A stretch of DNA of 64,000 nucleotides from NCBI GenBank assembly GCA_905479495.1, contig CAJQMR010000007.1, positions 434,001 to 498,000 on the forward strand. The letters are read 5' to 3'. The notes under the pieces were generated by a model that searched no databases, had not been told where the DNA came from, and saw nothing but the letters and a program-made list of their open reading frames with translations. The position numbers and the translations under genes are program-made. This DNA comes from an uncultured Anaerolineae bacterium. Its GTDB lineage: Bacteria > Chloroflexota > Anaerolineae > Promineifilales > Promineifilaceae. Below are positions 27,019 through 35,849 of this stretch, in pieces (the stretch's first letter is position 1; every line of letters starts with the position of its first letter).

Positions 27019-28329
27019 ATGAAAAAAAAAGATGAGCTTTTACAAAGGATTGAAAACCGACAGGCCCCAATTGGTGTGGTTGGTTTAGGTTATGTTGGCC
27101 TGCCGCTGGCTGTTGCTTTTGCTCAGGCAGGCTTTTATGTCATTGGGGTTGATGTAGACCCCAACAAAGTTGAGCAGTTGCAGCGGGGTCAAAGCTATAT
27201 TGCCGATGTGCCCGCTGCCGAAATTGCGCCCCTGGTGGCCAACGGCCGTTTCCAACCTACCACCGACTATAATCAGCTGGCCGACACGGATGCCATCTCC
27301 ATTTGTGTGCCTACACCGCTGCGCAAAACCAAAGACCCAGACATCTCTTACATCATCAACGCTGCTGAAAATATCTCCCGCGTGGGGGCGACGGGCAAGC
27401 TGGTGGTCCTGGAATCGACTACCTATCCGGGTACCACTGAAGAAGTTATCTTGCCCCGGCTCATTACCAACGGGGATAAAGTAGGTCAGGACTTTTTCCT
27501 CGCTTTTTCGCCGGAACGCATCGATCCAGGCCGTACCGACTACACCGTCTACAACACGCCTAAGGTGATTGGTGGCATGACGCCTGCCTGCCAGGAAACG
27601 GCCGTTGCCCTTTACAGCACCATCGTGGCCCAACCGGTGCCTGTTTCCAGCACCGCTGCCGCCGAAATGGTGAAGCTGCTGGAAAATACCTTCCGGGCCG
27701 TCAACATTGGGCTGGTCAATGAGATGGCCTTGATGTGCGACCGGTTGGGGTTGAACGTGTGGGAAGTGGTCGAAGCGGCTGCCACTAAGCCGTATGGTTT
27801 CATGCCGTTTTATCCTGGCCCTGGGCTGGGTGGCCATTGCATTCCCATCGATCCGCATTACCTTAGCTGGAAATTGCGTACGCTTAACTACACTGCCCGC
27901 TTCATTGAACTGGCCGCCGAGGTGAACAGCGCCATGCCTGCCTACGTTGTCAGCAAGATTGCCGCCGGACTCAACGAATTTCGCAAGGCGGTCAACGGCA
28001 GCCGGGTGCTGCTGCTGGGCGTGGCTTACAAGCCCAACGTCGCCGACGTGCGTGAAAGCCCGGCGATGGACATTATTCATTTACTGCAAGCCCAGGGTGC
28101 AGCAATTAGCTATCACGATCCGCATGTTTCCACCCTGACGCTGGATGATTTTACGGCCGAATCCGTCCCGCTCACGGCCGTTTCCCTGCAACAAGCCGAT
28201 TGTGTCGTCATCGTTACGAATCATGCCGCTTTCGACTGGCCGCTCATCGCCCAACATGCCCCGCTCATTGTCGATACCCGCAACGCGCTAAAAGCGGGTG
28301 ACGTAAACGGCCGTCTTCTCACGCTGTGA
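27019..28329 (+). CDS. Nucleotide sugar dehydrogenase (WbpA/WecC type)
   Basis: The 436-residue protein oxidises C6 of a UDP-hexose or UDP-HexNAc to the uronic acid with two NAD+. The three-domain pattern is clear: GVVGLGYVGLPLAVAFAQAG, PTPLRKTKDPDISYI and STTYPGTTEE in the N-terminal domain; KLLENTFRAVNIGLVNEMA; then the catalytic Cys in GPGLGGHCIPIDPHYLSWK; and VLLLGVAYKPNVADVRESPA in the C-terminal domain. The pattern fits UDP-GlcNAc or UDP-ManNAc dehydrogenases more than UDP-glucose dehydrogenase. AAGGAAT is the ribosome site. It points away from the main cluster but probably feeds it. Confidence 0.92.
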   Translation: MKKKDELLQRIENRQAPIGVVGLGYVGLPLAVAFAQAGFYVIGVDVDPNKVEQLQRGQSYIADVPAAEIAPLVANGRFQPTTDYNQLADTDAISICVPTPLRKTKDPDISYIINAAENISRVGATGKLVVLESTTYPGTTEEVILPRLITNGDKVGQDFFLAFSPERIDPGRTDYTVYNTPKVIGGMTPACQETAVALYSTIVAQPVPVSSTAAAEMVKLLENTFRAVNIGLVNEMALMCDRLGLNVWEVVEAAATKPYGFMPFYPGPGLGGHCIPIDPHYLSWKLRTLNYTARFIELAAEVNSAMPAYVVSKIAAGLNEFRKAVNGSRVLLLGVAYKPNVADVRESPAMDIIHLLQAQGAAISYHDPHVSTLTLDDFTAESVPLTAVSLQQADCVVIVTNHAAFDWPLIAQHAPLIVDTRNALKAGDVNGRLLTL

Positions 28330-28392
28330 GACTGGAGATTAGAGATTGGAGATTGGCTGCGACTAATCTCCAGTCTCCAGTCTCCAATCTCT
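28328..28392. repeat. 7-nt-period hairpin repeat between convergent genes
   Basis: Heptamers of the GATTGGA/GATTAGA type on the left face AGTCTCC/AATCTCC heptamers on the right. AGACTGGAGATTA (28330-28342) and TAATCTCCAGTCT (28364-28376) pair perfectly. The element also encodes the last residues and stop of the minus-strand methyltransferase gene, and probably terminates both genes. Confidence 0.8.
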
Positions 28393-29817
28393 GTTTCGCC
28401 TCAAGCCACGCGGATAATGGTTTTTCAGACGGCCGTTCACCCGCTTGCCCCAACCAAGAACAAAGCCATCCACCGCTACCAACAGCCAGCCATCTGGCCC
28501 TTTGCTAGGCAAATCCAATCCCTGCCAGTAGGCGGCAATCTCATCTGAATTGGCGGCGAAGGTGACGACATCAGCCGCATCTTCCGGGGTGAGTGCCAAA
28601 GCCAGGGCGTGATCGGGCCGGAAATACCCTTTACGAATCTCACCCAGCAGCAGGCCGTAACGAATCAGGTGCAGCTTGCCGGTTTCCAGGGCTAGTTCCG
28701 GCAGCAGGTAAAGACGGCCGTTTACCAACAACAATCTTTCCTCTGCAAAATCGGCCTGTAAAAATTCTCGGGCAAATAATTGCCAAATCGCTAAATCTTT
28801 TTTACCCGGCGGCGTAAACTCCATGGGTTTCCCAAACCCTTGGGGTTTTTCATCGCCCACATGCTGCATCACGGCAATAAAATGCCCTTCGCCGGGGAAT
28901 TGGTGTGGCCAGAGACGGACACATTTTTGCAACGTTTCATCGGCCAGCGAATCGTTTAGCCAAGACGGCCGTCCTCGCCCAAACCCGGCAAAGCGCGGCG
29001 GATCGATCAGTTCAAATTGGGGAAATTCGTGCAAAAAGTGGGCAATGACCGCCTCATCTTCCTCTGGGGCGAAGGTGCAGGTCGCATAGACAAGCCGCCC
29101 GCCTGATTTTACAAGCGTGGCGGCGGTGTGCAGAACGGCCGTTTGCCGCCGCGCACAAGCCAACACCATTTCCTCGCTCCATGCAAATGGCTCCTGCTTG
29201 CTCACGGACTGTTGTTTGCCCGCAAACTGCTGTTTGCGAAACATGCCCTCGCCAGAACAGGGTGCATCCACCAGCACCCGATCAAAAATCGGGCCAAACT
29301 GTGTGGCCAGATGCGTCGGCTCTGCACTGGTGATGAGTGTGTTGCGCGCGCCCCAACGGGTCATGTTTTCCGCCAGCAGCCGCGCGCGCCCGGTGTGGAT
29401 GTCGTTGGCGACCAGCAGGCCACGACCCTGCATTTGTGCTGCCAGATGGCTGGCTTTGCCGCCTGGTGCGGCCGCCAAATCCAGCACCAATTCACCTGGC
29501 TGGGCGGCCACCAGCCCGCCCACCACCATCGCCGATGGCTCCTGCAGATAGTACAATCCTGCCCCGTGGTAAGGATGACTGCCCGGCTTGCTGTCGTCTG
29601 TTACTAAAAATCCGGCTGGTTCATGTGCCCCCACCGCTTTCAGCGCAAACGGCGAAAGGGTGCTAAAATCGTTGGCGCTTACCTTCAGTGTATTCACCCG
29701 CAGCCCGATGGCTGGTGGTTCACTGTAGCTTTGCTCGAATTGGTTAAATTCATCTCCCAACAGCTCGGCCATTTTGGCCATAAAATCGGGTGGGAGAGCT
29801 TGTGAATTGGTTGACAT
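28363..29817 (-). CDS. RsmF-like rRNA m5C methyltransferase (NOL1/NOP2/Sun family)
   Basis: The 484-residue protein methylates cytosine C5 in rRNA or tRNA using SAM. It has LVLDLAAAPGGKASHLAAQM for SAM binding and the two catalytic cysteine motifs VDAPCSGEGMFRK and VYATCTFAPEEDEA. A C-terminal RNA-binding extension of about 170 residues is like that of RsmF/YebU, which modifies 16S C1407. The last eight or so residues (RDWRLETGD) are encoded by the heptamer repeat at 28328-28392, so the original C-terminus may have been replaced. RsmF is the likely role, but other Sun-family targets are possible. Confidence 0.88.
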   Translation of the reverse strand: MSTNSQALPPDFMAKMAELLGDEFNQFEQSYSEPPAIGLRVNTLKVSANDFSTLSPFALKAVGAHEPAGFLVTDDSKPGSHPYHGAGLYYLQEPSAMVVGGLVAAQPGELVLDLAAAPGGKASHLAAQMQGRGLLVANDIHTGRARLLAENMTRWGARNTLITSAEPTHLATQFGPIFDRVLVDAPCSGEGMFRKQQFAGKQQSVSKQEPFAWSEEMVLACARRQTAVLHTAATLVKSGGRLVYATCTFAPEEDEAVIAHFLHEFPQFELIDPPRFAGFGRGRPSWLNDSLADETLQKCVRLWPHQFPGEGHFIAVMQHVGDEKPQGFGKPMEFTPPGKKDLAIWQLFAREFLQADFAEERLLLVNGRLYLLPELALETGKLHLIRYGLLLGEIRKGYFRPDHALALALTPEDAADVVTFAANSDEIAAYWQGLDLPSKGPDGWLLVAVDGFVLGWGKRVNGRLKNHYPRGLRRNRDWRLETGD

Positions 29818-29828
29818 AAATTATCCGG

Positions 29829-30929
29829 ATGCTTTCTGAATTAAAATTGCCTCACGGCACGCTCCAACTTCCCATCTTTTTGCCCGATGGCACCCAAGGG
29901 GTGGTGCGTACGCTGGACGCCCGCGATGTGGAAGACGCGCACATTCAGGCCGTGCAGATGAATGCTTTCCATCTGATGCAGCGCCCTGGCTCCTCCACAA
30001 TTCAGGCGTTGGGTGGCTTGCATCGCATGGCAGGCTGGAACCGGCCTATCTTTACCGATTCCGGCGGCTTTCAAGTCTATTCACTTTTGCGCCAAAACGC
30101 GAAAAGCGGCTCGATTAGCGACAAGGGTGCAACGTTTCGTCCCGAAGGCTCTGATCGCAAATTTAACCTGACGCCCGAAAAGAGCGTTCAGCTTCAGCTT
30201 AGTTACGGCTCCGACGTGGTGATTTGTTTTGATGACTGCACCCATGTGGACGATCCGCTGGTGGAGCAGGAAAAATCGGTGGCGCGGACGGTGCAATGGG
30301 CGGCACGCTGCAAGGCGGAGTTTGAAAAGATTGTGGGGCAGCGAGAGTTGGCGGAAGGGGAACGGCCGTATCTCATTGCCGTCGTGCAAGGTGGTGCAGC
30401 GCTTCATTTGCGGCAGCAATGTGCGGAACAGCTGCTGGCGATTGGCTTTGATGGCTACGGCTACGGCGGTTGGCCATTGGACGCTGACAACAATCTACTG
30501 ACTGATGTTTTGGCTTACACACGAGAACTTATCCCCGACCAGTTCACCCTGCATGCCCTGGGCGTAGGCCATCCGGCCAACGTCGTGGTGAGCGCCCGGC
30601 TGGGCTACAATATTTTTGACAGCACCATGCCAACCAGAGATGCACGACACGGCCGTTTGATGATTTTCACCACCGACCCACGCAGCAGCCATCTGGATGA
30701 TGCCGGCCATTTTTTCCGCTACATCTACATCAAAGACAAAAAGCACGTCAAAACCAATTTGCCCCTCTCTGAATATTGCGACTGCTTCACCTGCACCCGC
30801 TACAGCCTAGGCTACCTGCACCACCTCTACAATATTAACGACGTGCTCTACCAGCGGCTGGCCACGCTGCACAATCTGCGCTTCATGACCCAACTGATGC
30901 AAAACTTGCGGGGGGAGAGGGGAAAATAG
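29829..30929 (+). CDS. tgt: tRNA-guanine transglycosylase family protein
   Basis: The 366-residue protein belongs to the queuine/preQ1 tRNA-ribosyltransferase family, which exchanges guanine 34 of tRNAs for a 7-deazaguanine. It shows FTDSGGFQVYSL with the conserved Asp, ICFDDCTHVD, VVQGGAALHLR, YGYGGWPLD, LGVGHPANVV, the nucleophile region FDSTMPTRDARHG and the zinc site C-D-C-F-T-C with a later His. It is divergent from E. coli Tgt, and the loop after YGYGG differs (W-P-L in place of L-A-V), so base specificity may differ. It starts 11 bp from the divergent RsmF-like gene. Confidence 0.87.
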   Translation: MLSELKLPHGTLQLPIFLPDGTQGVVRTLDARDVEDAHIQAVQMNAFHLMQRPGSSTIQALGGLHRMAGWNRPIFTDSGGFQVYSLLRQNAKSGSISDKGATFRPEGSDRKFNLTPEKSVQLQLSYGSDVVICFDDCTHVDDPLVEQEKSVARTVQWAARCKAEFEKIVGQRELAEGERPYLIAVVQGGAALHLRQQCAEQLLAIGFDGYGYGGWPLDADNNLLTDVLAYTRELIPDQFTLHALGVGHPANVVVSARLGYNIFDSTMPTRDARHGRLMIFTTDPRSSHLDDAGHFFRYIYIKDKKHVKTNLPLSEYCDCFTCTRYSLGYLHHLYNINDVLYQRLATLHNLRFMTQLMQNLRGERGK

Positions 30930-30930
30930 G

Positions 30931-30989
30931 ACGCGGATTACTCTGATTTTCCTGATCTTTTTTATCAGGTTAATTAGGCAAATCTGCGT
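30931..30989. repeat. Imperfect hairpin repeat (ACGCGGATT...AATCTGCGT)
   Basis: Outer arms ACGCGGATT / AATCTGCGT (one mismatch) enclose an inner stem CCTGAT / ATCAGG around a T-rich loop. It lies between the Tgt-like and 16S methyltransferase genes and may weaken read-through. Confidence 0.65.
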
Positions 30990-31007
30990 TCTATATATCT
31001 TTTTAGT

Positions 31008-31817
31008 ATGTCTGAAGAAATGCTTGAAACGTTGACAGAACAGGTTTTGCTGGGAGCCAAGTATCGAGAGATTGCCCCAGATTTAGTGCGGCGTATTGGG
31101 GCGCAGGAGCTGGAAAAGCGGCGCTCGCTTAAAGAGGCGGTGAAGGCCACCAAAAACAAGCTGCATCAGGTGGGCGGGGCGTACCAGCCAGGCCGAATCG
31201 ATTATGAAAAAGGGCTGGCGCTGCTGCGGGAAACGGCCGTTTCCTCCCCCGATCAGTTCCGCGCCGCCTGCAATAACCTGATGCAATCCCACGCTTCCAC
31301 CCGAGAGCGCTTGCCCATCCTCGACGACTTTTACCAGACCATTCTGGCTGATTTGCCGCCCGTGCATACTGTGCTGGATTTGGCTTGTGGGTTGAATCCG
31401 CTGGCCTATCCTTGGCTACCCTTACCACTAGATGTGCAGTACACGTCTGTAGACATCTATGGGGATATGCTCGCATTTATTCAGGGCTTTTTTGAGATTG
31501 CGGGCATAAACGGCCGTACCCAACAGCGCGACATTATCGGCAATCCGCCAACCGAACCCGCTGACCTCATTTTGTTGCTCAAAACGCTGCCTTGCCTGGA
31601 ACAGGTAGACAAAACGGCCGCGGCCAACCTGATTGAGGCGTTAAACGGCCGTTTTCTCCTCATCAGTTATCCAGCACAAAGTTTGGGCGGACGCAGCAAG
31701 GGGATGGTGGAAAATTACACTCGGCAGTTTGAAGAATTAGCAAACGGACGGAACTGGCGGGTACGGCCGTTTGAATTTGCCACAGAACTTGCCTTTTTAG
31801 TCACAACCGAGCCTTAA
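31008..31817 (+). CDS. 16S rRNA methyltransferase, RmtB/FmrO (G1405 m7G) family homologue
   Basis: The 269-residue protein matches the aminoglycoside-resistance methyltransferases that modify N7 of G1405 in 16S rRNA. Family blocks are in the right order: KYREIAPDLVRRI (about 18-30), KNKLHQVGGAY, SHASTRERL (94-102), VLDLACGLNPLAYPWL (SAM site, 122-137), LILLLKTLPCLEQV and ISYPAQSLGGRSKGM (219-233) followed by ENY. These enzymes act on assembled 30S subunits and give high-level resistance to 4,6-disubstituted deoxystreptamines. The gene stands next to other RNA modification genes, not in a mobile element, and carries three host-type ACGGCCGT sites within it plus one near its end. It is therefore probably a resident gene. 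Activity on G1405 is inferred. Confidence 0.88.
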   Translation: MSEEMLETLTEQVLLGAKYREIAPDLVRRIGAQELEKRRSLKEAVKATKNKLHQVGGAYQPGRIDYEKGLALLRETAVSSPDQFRAACNNLMQSHASTRERLPILDDFYQTILADLPPVHTVLDLACGLNPLAYPWLPLPLDVQYTSVDIYGDMLAFIQGFFEIAGINGRTQQRDIIGNPPTEPADLILLLKTLPCLEQVDKTAAANLIEALNGRFLLISYPAQSLGGRSKGMVENYTRQFEELANGRNWRVRPFEFATELAFLVTTEP

Positions 31818-32833
31818 ACCGGCCCCCAGCCTTCATTGATACAACCCGCATCTTCAGGGGAAAATCCTTCCGGCCAGATTGTATGTTCGTTGTAACGCGC
31901 TTCCGATAAATCCGTGCCATTCAAATTAGCGTCGGTTAGCTTGGCCCACCCCAAACGCGCCTGCTGCAAATTAGCATGGCGCAAATCTGCCTGCGAAAAA
32001 TCGACCCAGTTTAAATCTGCCCTGGCCAGATTCGCTTCGACGAGGTTGGCATTCTGCAAAACGGCTCCATTCAGGATCGCTTCTTCTAAATTTGCCTTCT
32101 CCAGATTTGAATCTGTCATGATTGAACCAATGAGATTGGCCTGAAACAAGTTCGCCCCTTGCATCTGGCTGTTGCTCAAGTCGGCCCATTCCAGATGCGA
32201 GGCGGCCATATTTGCCTCGGTTAAATGCGTGGCGCGAAGCTCCGCTCCTTGTAAATTCACCTGAGTCAGGTCGCTAAAAGATAAATCGGTATAGCTAAGA
32301 ACGGCATCTTCTAAAGGCACCTGATCGACTGTTGGATGATTGGCAAAACGCACCGCGATTTTTTGGGCCCAGGCGCGGATGGCTTCCCAATTACGATAAT
32401 CACCCTGAGGACCGTCGCCAACCATAATTGCCTGGCGTGCCGGGTCCAGCGCACCAGCAAAAAGCCCCAGACCAATGGGCTTAATGTCTGGCGCAATTTT
32501 CACCAGCAGCGGTTCCATATAGTTCAGCACGGTTTGTCGATTCTTTTTTGTGTCGTCCACCATTGTGAGGCACGTTGTAAAATAGGCAACGGGCCTTTCA
32601 CCCACTTCGGTTTTAATGCGTTCCAGGCAGTCAATGGCGTCCGGCAGCCAGCGCCCAATCCGAATAGAGCTGCCAATAACAACACCGCTGTATGAGGCAA
32701 TACTGTCCACCTCACTGACATTTTGCACAACGGTGCGCAGGCCTTCTTTTTCGATTTCAGCGGCAACGGCTTCAGCGACTTCACCCGTAGAACCACTACC
32801 GCTAGCGTAAGCGATTAAGATTTTTGTATCCAT
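31814..32833 (-). CDS. Flavodoxin (HemG-like) fused to a pentapeptide-repeat domain
   Basis: The 339-residue protein joins two domains. Residues 1 to about 165 are a flavodoxin fold close to HemG-type protoporphyrinogen oxidases: ILIAYASGSGSTGEVAEAV binds the FMN phosphate, then GVVIGSSIRIGRWLPDA, FTTCLTMVDD and GLFAGALD. Residues from about 185 to 320 form about 25 pentapeptide repeats A(D/N)LxX, such as ANLFQANLIGS, ANLVEANLARADLNW and ADLRHANLQQARLGW, predicted to fold as a right-handed square helix. The C-terminus is short. Both domains are common; the fusion is unusual. Stop codons of this gene and the 16S methyltransferase gene overlap by 4 bp. Confidence 0.87.
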   Translation of the reverse strand: MDTKILIAYASGSGSTGEVAEAVAAEIEKEGLRTVVQNVSEVDSIASYSGVVIGSSIRIGRWLPDAIDCLERIKTEVGERPVAYFTTCLTMVDDTKKNRQTVLNYMEPLLVKIAPDIKPIGLGLFAGALDPARQAIMVGDGPQGDYRNWEAIRAWAQKIAVRFANHPTVDQVPLEDAVLSYTDLSFSDLTQVNLQGAELRATHLTEANMAASHLEWADLSNSQMQGANLFQANLIGSIMTDSNLEKANLEEAILNGAVLQNANLVEANLARADLNWVDFSQADLRHANLQQARLGWAKLTDANLNGTDLSEARYNEHTIWPEGFSPEDAGCINEGWGPV

Positions 32834-33360
32834 GGTTTGTTCCTTGGCTTTGGTTAACTTGTAATAGGTGTTCTGTAAATGGCAAAAGCGTTTGCAGTAT
32901 GCTTCATTCTAGAATAACACTATACATGCCCCGTCCAAGTTCATCAACTTCATGGATACTGGTATAGCTCGGACCTTTTTACAATTTTTGCAAGGTAACT
33001 GTTTTAGAATGGTGAATGGGAAGAAGAGTAATACATTCTCAGGTGTTGAACCATTTGTTTGGCTAACGACATCTGAGAATGTACGGGGAACAACAATCCA
33101 TTTTACCCCACCAGTTATAACAAAATAGGAAGCGTACATGTTGCCATCATTTTGATCACCCTTGAGGTGTATTTTGTGACCTTTTGTGCCAGAAAGGTAC
33201 TAAAAATGGCGAAATAAAACGGTGGACGCTATTATCTTAACAAGCATTGTTAGTTTGATCGGCCATCTTTACCATTGGGGAATGTACAAATCTTGCTGGG
33301 CAAAATGATGCCTGGCCGATGAGAAGTTATAGACTTAACTAGAATCACCTTGAAAAGCTT
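32834..33360. other. 527-bp intergenic region
   Basis: This gap separates the divergent flavodoxin-fusion and FHA-kinase genes. It holds only a 76-codon minus-strand reading frame (32909-33139) without recognisable motifs or a good start, which I do not call a gene. No terminator or repeat was seen; promoters for both flanking genes should lie here. Confidence 0.5.
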
Positions 33361-35805
33361 ATGTCGCAACAAGTTATTAGTGAACATACTGGGTATATTG
33401 CAGATCCAGACTTTGGCACAATCATTACAGAGGAGCTTGCGTATCGACCAGTTCCTTATGTGGAAGTGGATGAAAGAAAACAGCCAGTTTGGCGGGTGCG
33501 TTTCTCCTTAACGGACGAAAAGAAGCAGCTTGGTCTGGAAATTAACGATGAGATTCATTTAGGGCGGGGCAAGAATGAAAGCGATCTCATCGATCTCACA
33601 CCGTACGATGCAGAAAAATTAGGTGTATCTCGACAGCATGTGGCGTTACGGCCGACCGCATCTAATTTGTTTGTGATTGACCTGGGCAGCACCAATGGCA
33701 CACGGCGCAACGGCCGTTCCATTGGCCTGAATACACCCTACGCTTTGGCTGATGGGGATGTGCTTACCCTGGGTAATTTGCAGCTGACGGTTCATATTGT
33801 GAAACGGCCGTACATGCAAACCACCCCACTCAAAAATCGCCCCGACCTTGTTGATGCCCTGGCCCAAATTGGGCAGGCAATTACCTCCCAACTTGATCTG
33901 GATGAAGTGTTAAATCAGGTGGTTTCTACTGCCATGACCATTACCTCTGCGGGCGAAACGTCCATTTGGCTGGTAGACGAGGCCACGGGTGAGCTTTTTC
34001 TGGAAGCGCGCAAGGGCATTGATGACACCAGGTTACGTCGTACACGCCTGCCCATCAATGAAAATACGCCTGCCGGGCGCGTCATTCAAACGGGCAAGGC
34101 GATTCGCACAAAATCAGAACCGGGAGAAGTTTCTCAGCAGGTCATGACGGGGTATTTGGTTGAAGCCCTGGCTTATGTGCCTATTGCCCTGGGGGGCGTG
34201 ACGTTTGGCGTGTTGGCTGCGGCTCATCGGGAGCCTGGCAAATCGTTTGATGATTATGACGAACGCCTGCTGAATGCTGTGGCTGATTACGCGGCGATTG
34301 CTATTCAAAACGCGCGATTGTACCAGGCGACTGATAAAGCGTTGAATGAACGCGTGAAGGAGCTGGGGGCCATCAATGAACTGGCCAGAACCGTTTCTGC
34401 TTCGTTGGATATGCGCGAGGTTTATCAGGTGCTGGTAGAGCAGGTCAAGCGGCACATGCCCGTGGCCGAGGTTCATGTTTATTTGCGTGATGAGAAGCGC
34501 CCGGTGTTACGGCCGTTTGGCAAGGCACCAGAACTGCCCAATTATCCGCTGGAACGAGGCATCTTGGGCCAGGTTGTTGCCCAGGGTGAATCCATCATCA
34601 CCAACAATATTGCCGCTTACCCTAGCTTCGATGAACAGCTGGATGCCATTGCGCCCCAGGCCGAAGTGCCTATGGCGGCTGTCCCCCTGAAAGTAAAAGG
34701 AGAGGTAGCCGGGGTTTTGGTATTGCACAGCCAGCCTGGGACGCTTTTTTCTGAAGAGGACGCAGCGCTGCTGCGAGCCTTTGCTAATCCGGTGGCTACG
34801 GCCGTTGAAAATGCCCGCCTTTATGCCAATTCCACCCGGCAGCAAAAAGCCATTTTGGCCATGGGTAACACGCTCTCCGAGCCGCTCACAATTTTGGACG
34901 ATATTGGCAATGTGCTGGTTTCTAATGAAGCGGCGCAGCGGCTGCTGGAAACCAATATGTCGCAGTTTTTTGCGGCGATTAGCAGCAGCGTAGGGCGGAC
35001 CATTGAAGTGCAGATTGGCGACGAAACGTATCTTTCTACGACAGAACATGTGGCAGAGATCGGCACCATTGCCATGATGCAAGACATTACGTATGTGAAG
35101 CAGCTGGAGCAAGACCGTTCCGAGTTTATGCACATGCTGTCCCACGATCTAAAAAATCCCTTGATGGCCGTCACCGGCTATGCCAATTTGCTGGAGCGGA
35201 CGGAAACCTTGGGCGAAAAGGGGCAGCGTTTCCTGGATGAGATCAACGTGGCCGCTGACAGAATGCTGGACATGATTACGCATTTGTTGGACACGGTTGC
35301 CCATGATGAAGCGATTCAGCTGGTGCAAGAGGTGGTTGATCTACAGCAAACGGTGGCCCAGGTGGTGCGCGATACGGAAGGGGCTGCCTTGCCAAAGTCG
35401 ATTCAGGTAACGGCCGTAACCGAACACACGCCTTACCCAATCAATGGGGATAGCTTACGTCTCTATCACATGATCCTCAACCTGGTGGACAACGCCATCA
35501 AATATTCCCCCGAGGCCACGGAAGTGACCGTGAGAACCTGCTATGGTCCAGAAAAATTGGTGATTGAAGTAGCCGATCAGGGGCCGGGCATTCCAGAAAA
35601 AGATTTACCCCGCGTCTTTGACAAATTTTACCGTGGCATTCAGGAAAGCTTGCCCACTAAAGGCTCTGGTGTGGGATTGTCTGCTGTCAAGGGGATTGTC
35701 ACGGCGCATCAGGGAACCATCTGGGTCGAAAATCGGCCAGAACGCGGTGCCCAGTTCACTATTGAACTCCCTGTTACGCTGCGCGCCGCTGATGGTAATC
35801 CGTAA
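33361..35805 (+). CDS. FHA-GAF-GAF sensor histidine kinase
   Basis: The 814-residue soluble sensor has, in order: an FHA domain (about 55-130; GRGKNESDLIDL, SRQHVAL, DLGSTNGTRRNG), two GAF domains (about 175-315 and 345-490), a short PAS-like part (about 500-580), HisKA with the phospho-acceptor in FMHMLSHDLKNPL, and a HATPase domain with NLVDNAIKYSPEA, VADQGPGIPEKDL and KGSGVGLSAVKGI. It has no membrane helix, so it senses a cytosolic ligand, redox state or phosphothreonine. FHA-histidine kinases are common in Chloroflexota and cyanobacteria. The FHA may read Ser/Thr phosphorylation; however, the next gene's kinase lacks its catalytic Asp. No response regulator is adjacent. Confidence 0.92.
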   Translation: MSQQVISEHTGYIADPDFGTIITEELAYRPVPYVEVDERKQPVWRVRFSLTDEKKQLGLEINDEIHLGRGKNESDLIDLTPYDAEKLGVSRQHVALRPTASNLFVIDLGSTNGTRRNGRSIGLNTPYALADGDVLTLGNLQLTVHIVKRPYMQTTPLKNRPDLVDALAQIGQAITSQLDLDEVLNQVVSTAMTITSAGETSIWLVDEATGELFLEARKGIDDTRLRRTRLPINENTPAGRVIQTGKAIRTKSEPGEVSQQVMTGYLVEALAYVPIALGGVTFGVLAAAHREPGKSFDDYDERLLNAVADYAAIAIQNARLYQATDKALNERVKELGAINELARTVSASLDMREVYQVLVEQVKRHMPVAEVHVYLRDEKRPVLRPFGKAPELPNYPLERGILGQVVAQGESIITNNIAAYPSFDEQLDAIAPQAEVPMAAVPLKVKGEVAGVLVLHSQPGTLFSEEDAALLRAFANPVATAVENARLYANSTRQQKAILAMGNTLSEPLTILDDIGNVLVSNEAAQRLLETNMSQFFAAISSSVGRTIEVQIGDETYLSTTEHVAEIGTIAMMQDITYVKQLEQDRSEFMHMLSHDLKNPLMAVTGYANLLERTETLGEKGQRFLDEINVAADRMLDMITHLLDTVAHDEAIQLVQEVVDLQQTVAQVVRDTEGAALPKSIQVTAVTEHTPYPINGDSLRLYHMILNLVDNAIKYSPEATEVTVRTCYGPEKLVIEVADQGPGIPEKDLPRVFDKFYRGIQESLPTKGSGVGLSAVKGIVTAHQGTIWVENRPERGAQFTIELPVTLRAADGNP

Positions 35806-35849
35806 TCGGTTACCGATGCCCGTTTACCGTTCACCGATTACCGAATTAG
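35794..35849. repeat. 7-nt-period repeat that supplies both convergent stop codons
   Basis: Eight consecutive heptamers (GGTAATC, CGTAATC, GGTTACC, GATGCCC, GTTTACC, GTTCACC, GATTACC, GAATTAG) span the junction. The first two encode the end and TAA of the histidine kinase. The last contains the complement of the TAA of the opposing gene (35846-35848). The arms can form a hairpin. Confidence 0.85.

Noticed and set aside
27085-28080. 331-codon minus-strand frame over the UDP-sugar dehydrogenase
   Set aside because: It is the antisense shadow of a clear gene; no motifs or start site.
32909-33139. 76-codon minus-strand frame
   Set aside because: It has two Cys near each other but no recognisable domain and no good start; kept only as a note in the intergenic entry.
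34507-35145. 212-codon minus-strand frame inside the FHA histidine kinase
   Set aside because: The kinase frame has full domain motifs; this frame is low in hydrophobic pattern and has no family match by eye.
35794-35849. CRISPR-like array
   Set aside because: Seven-nt words with no spacers of constant length; a tandem degenerate repeat, not CRISPR.
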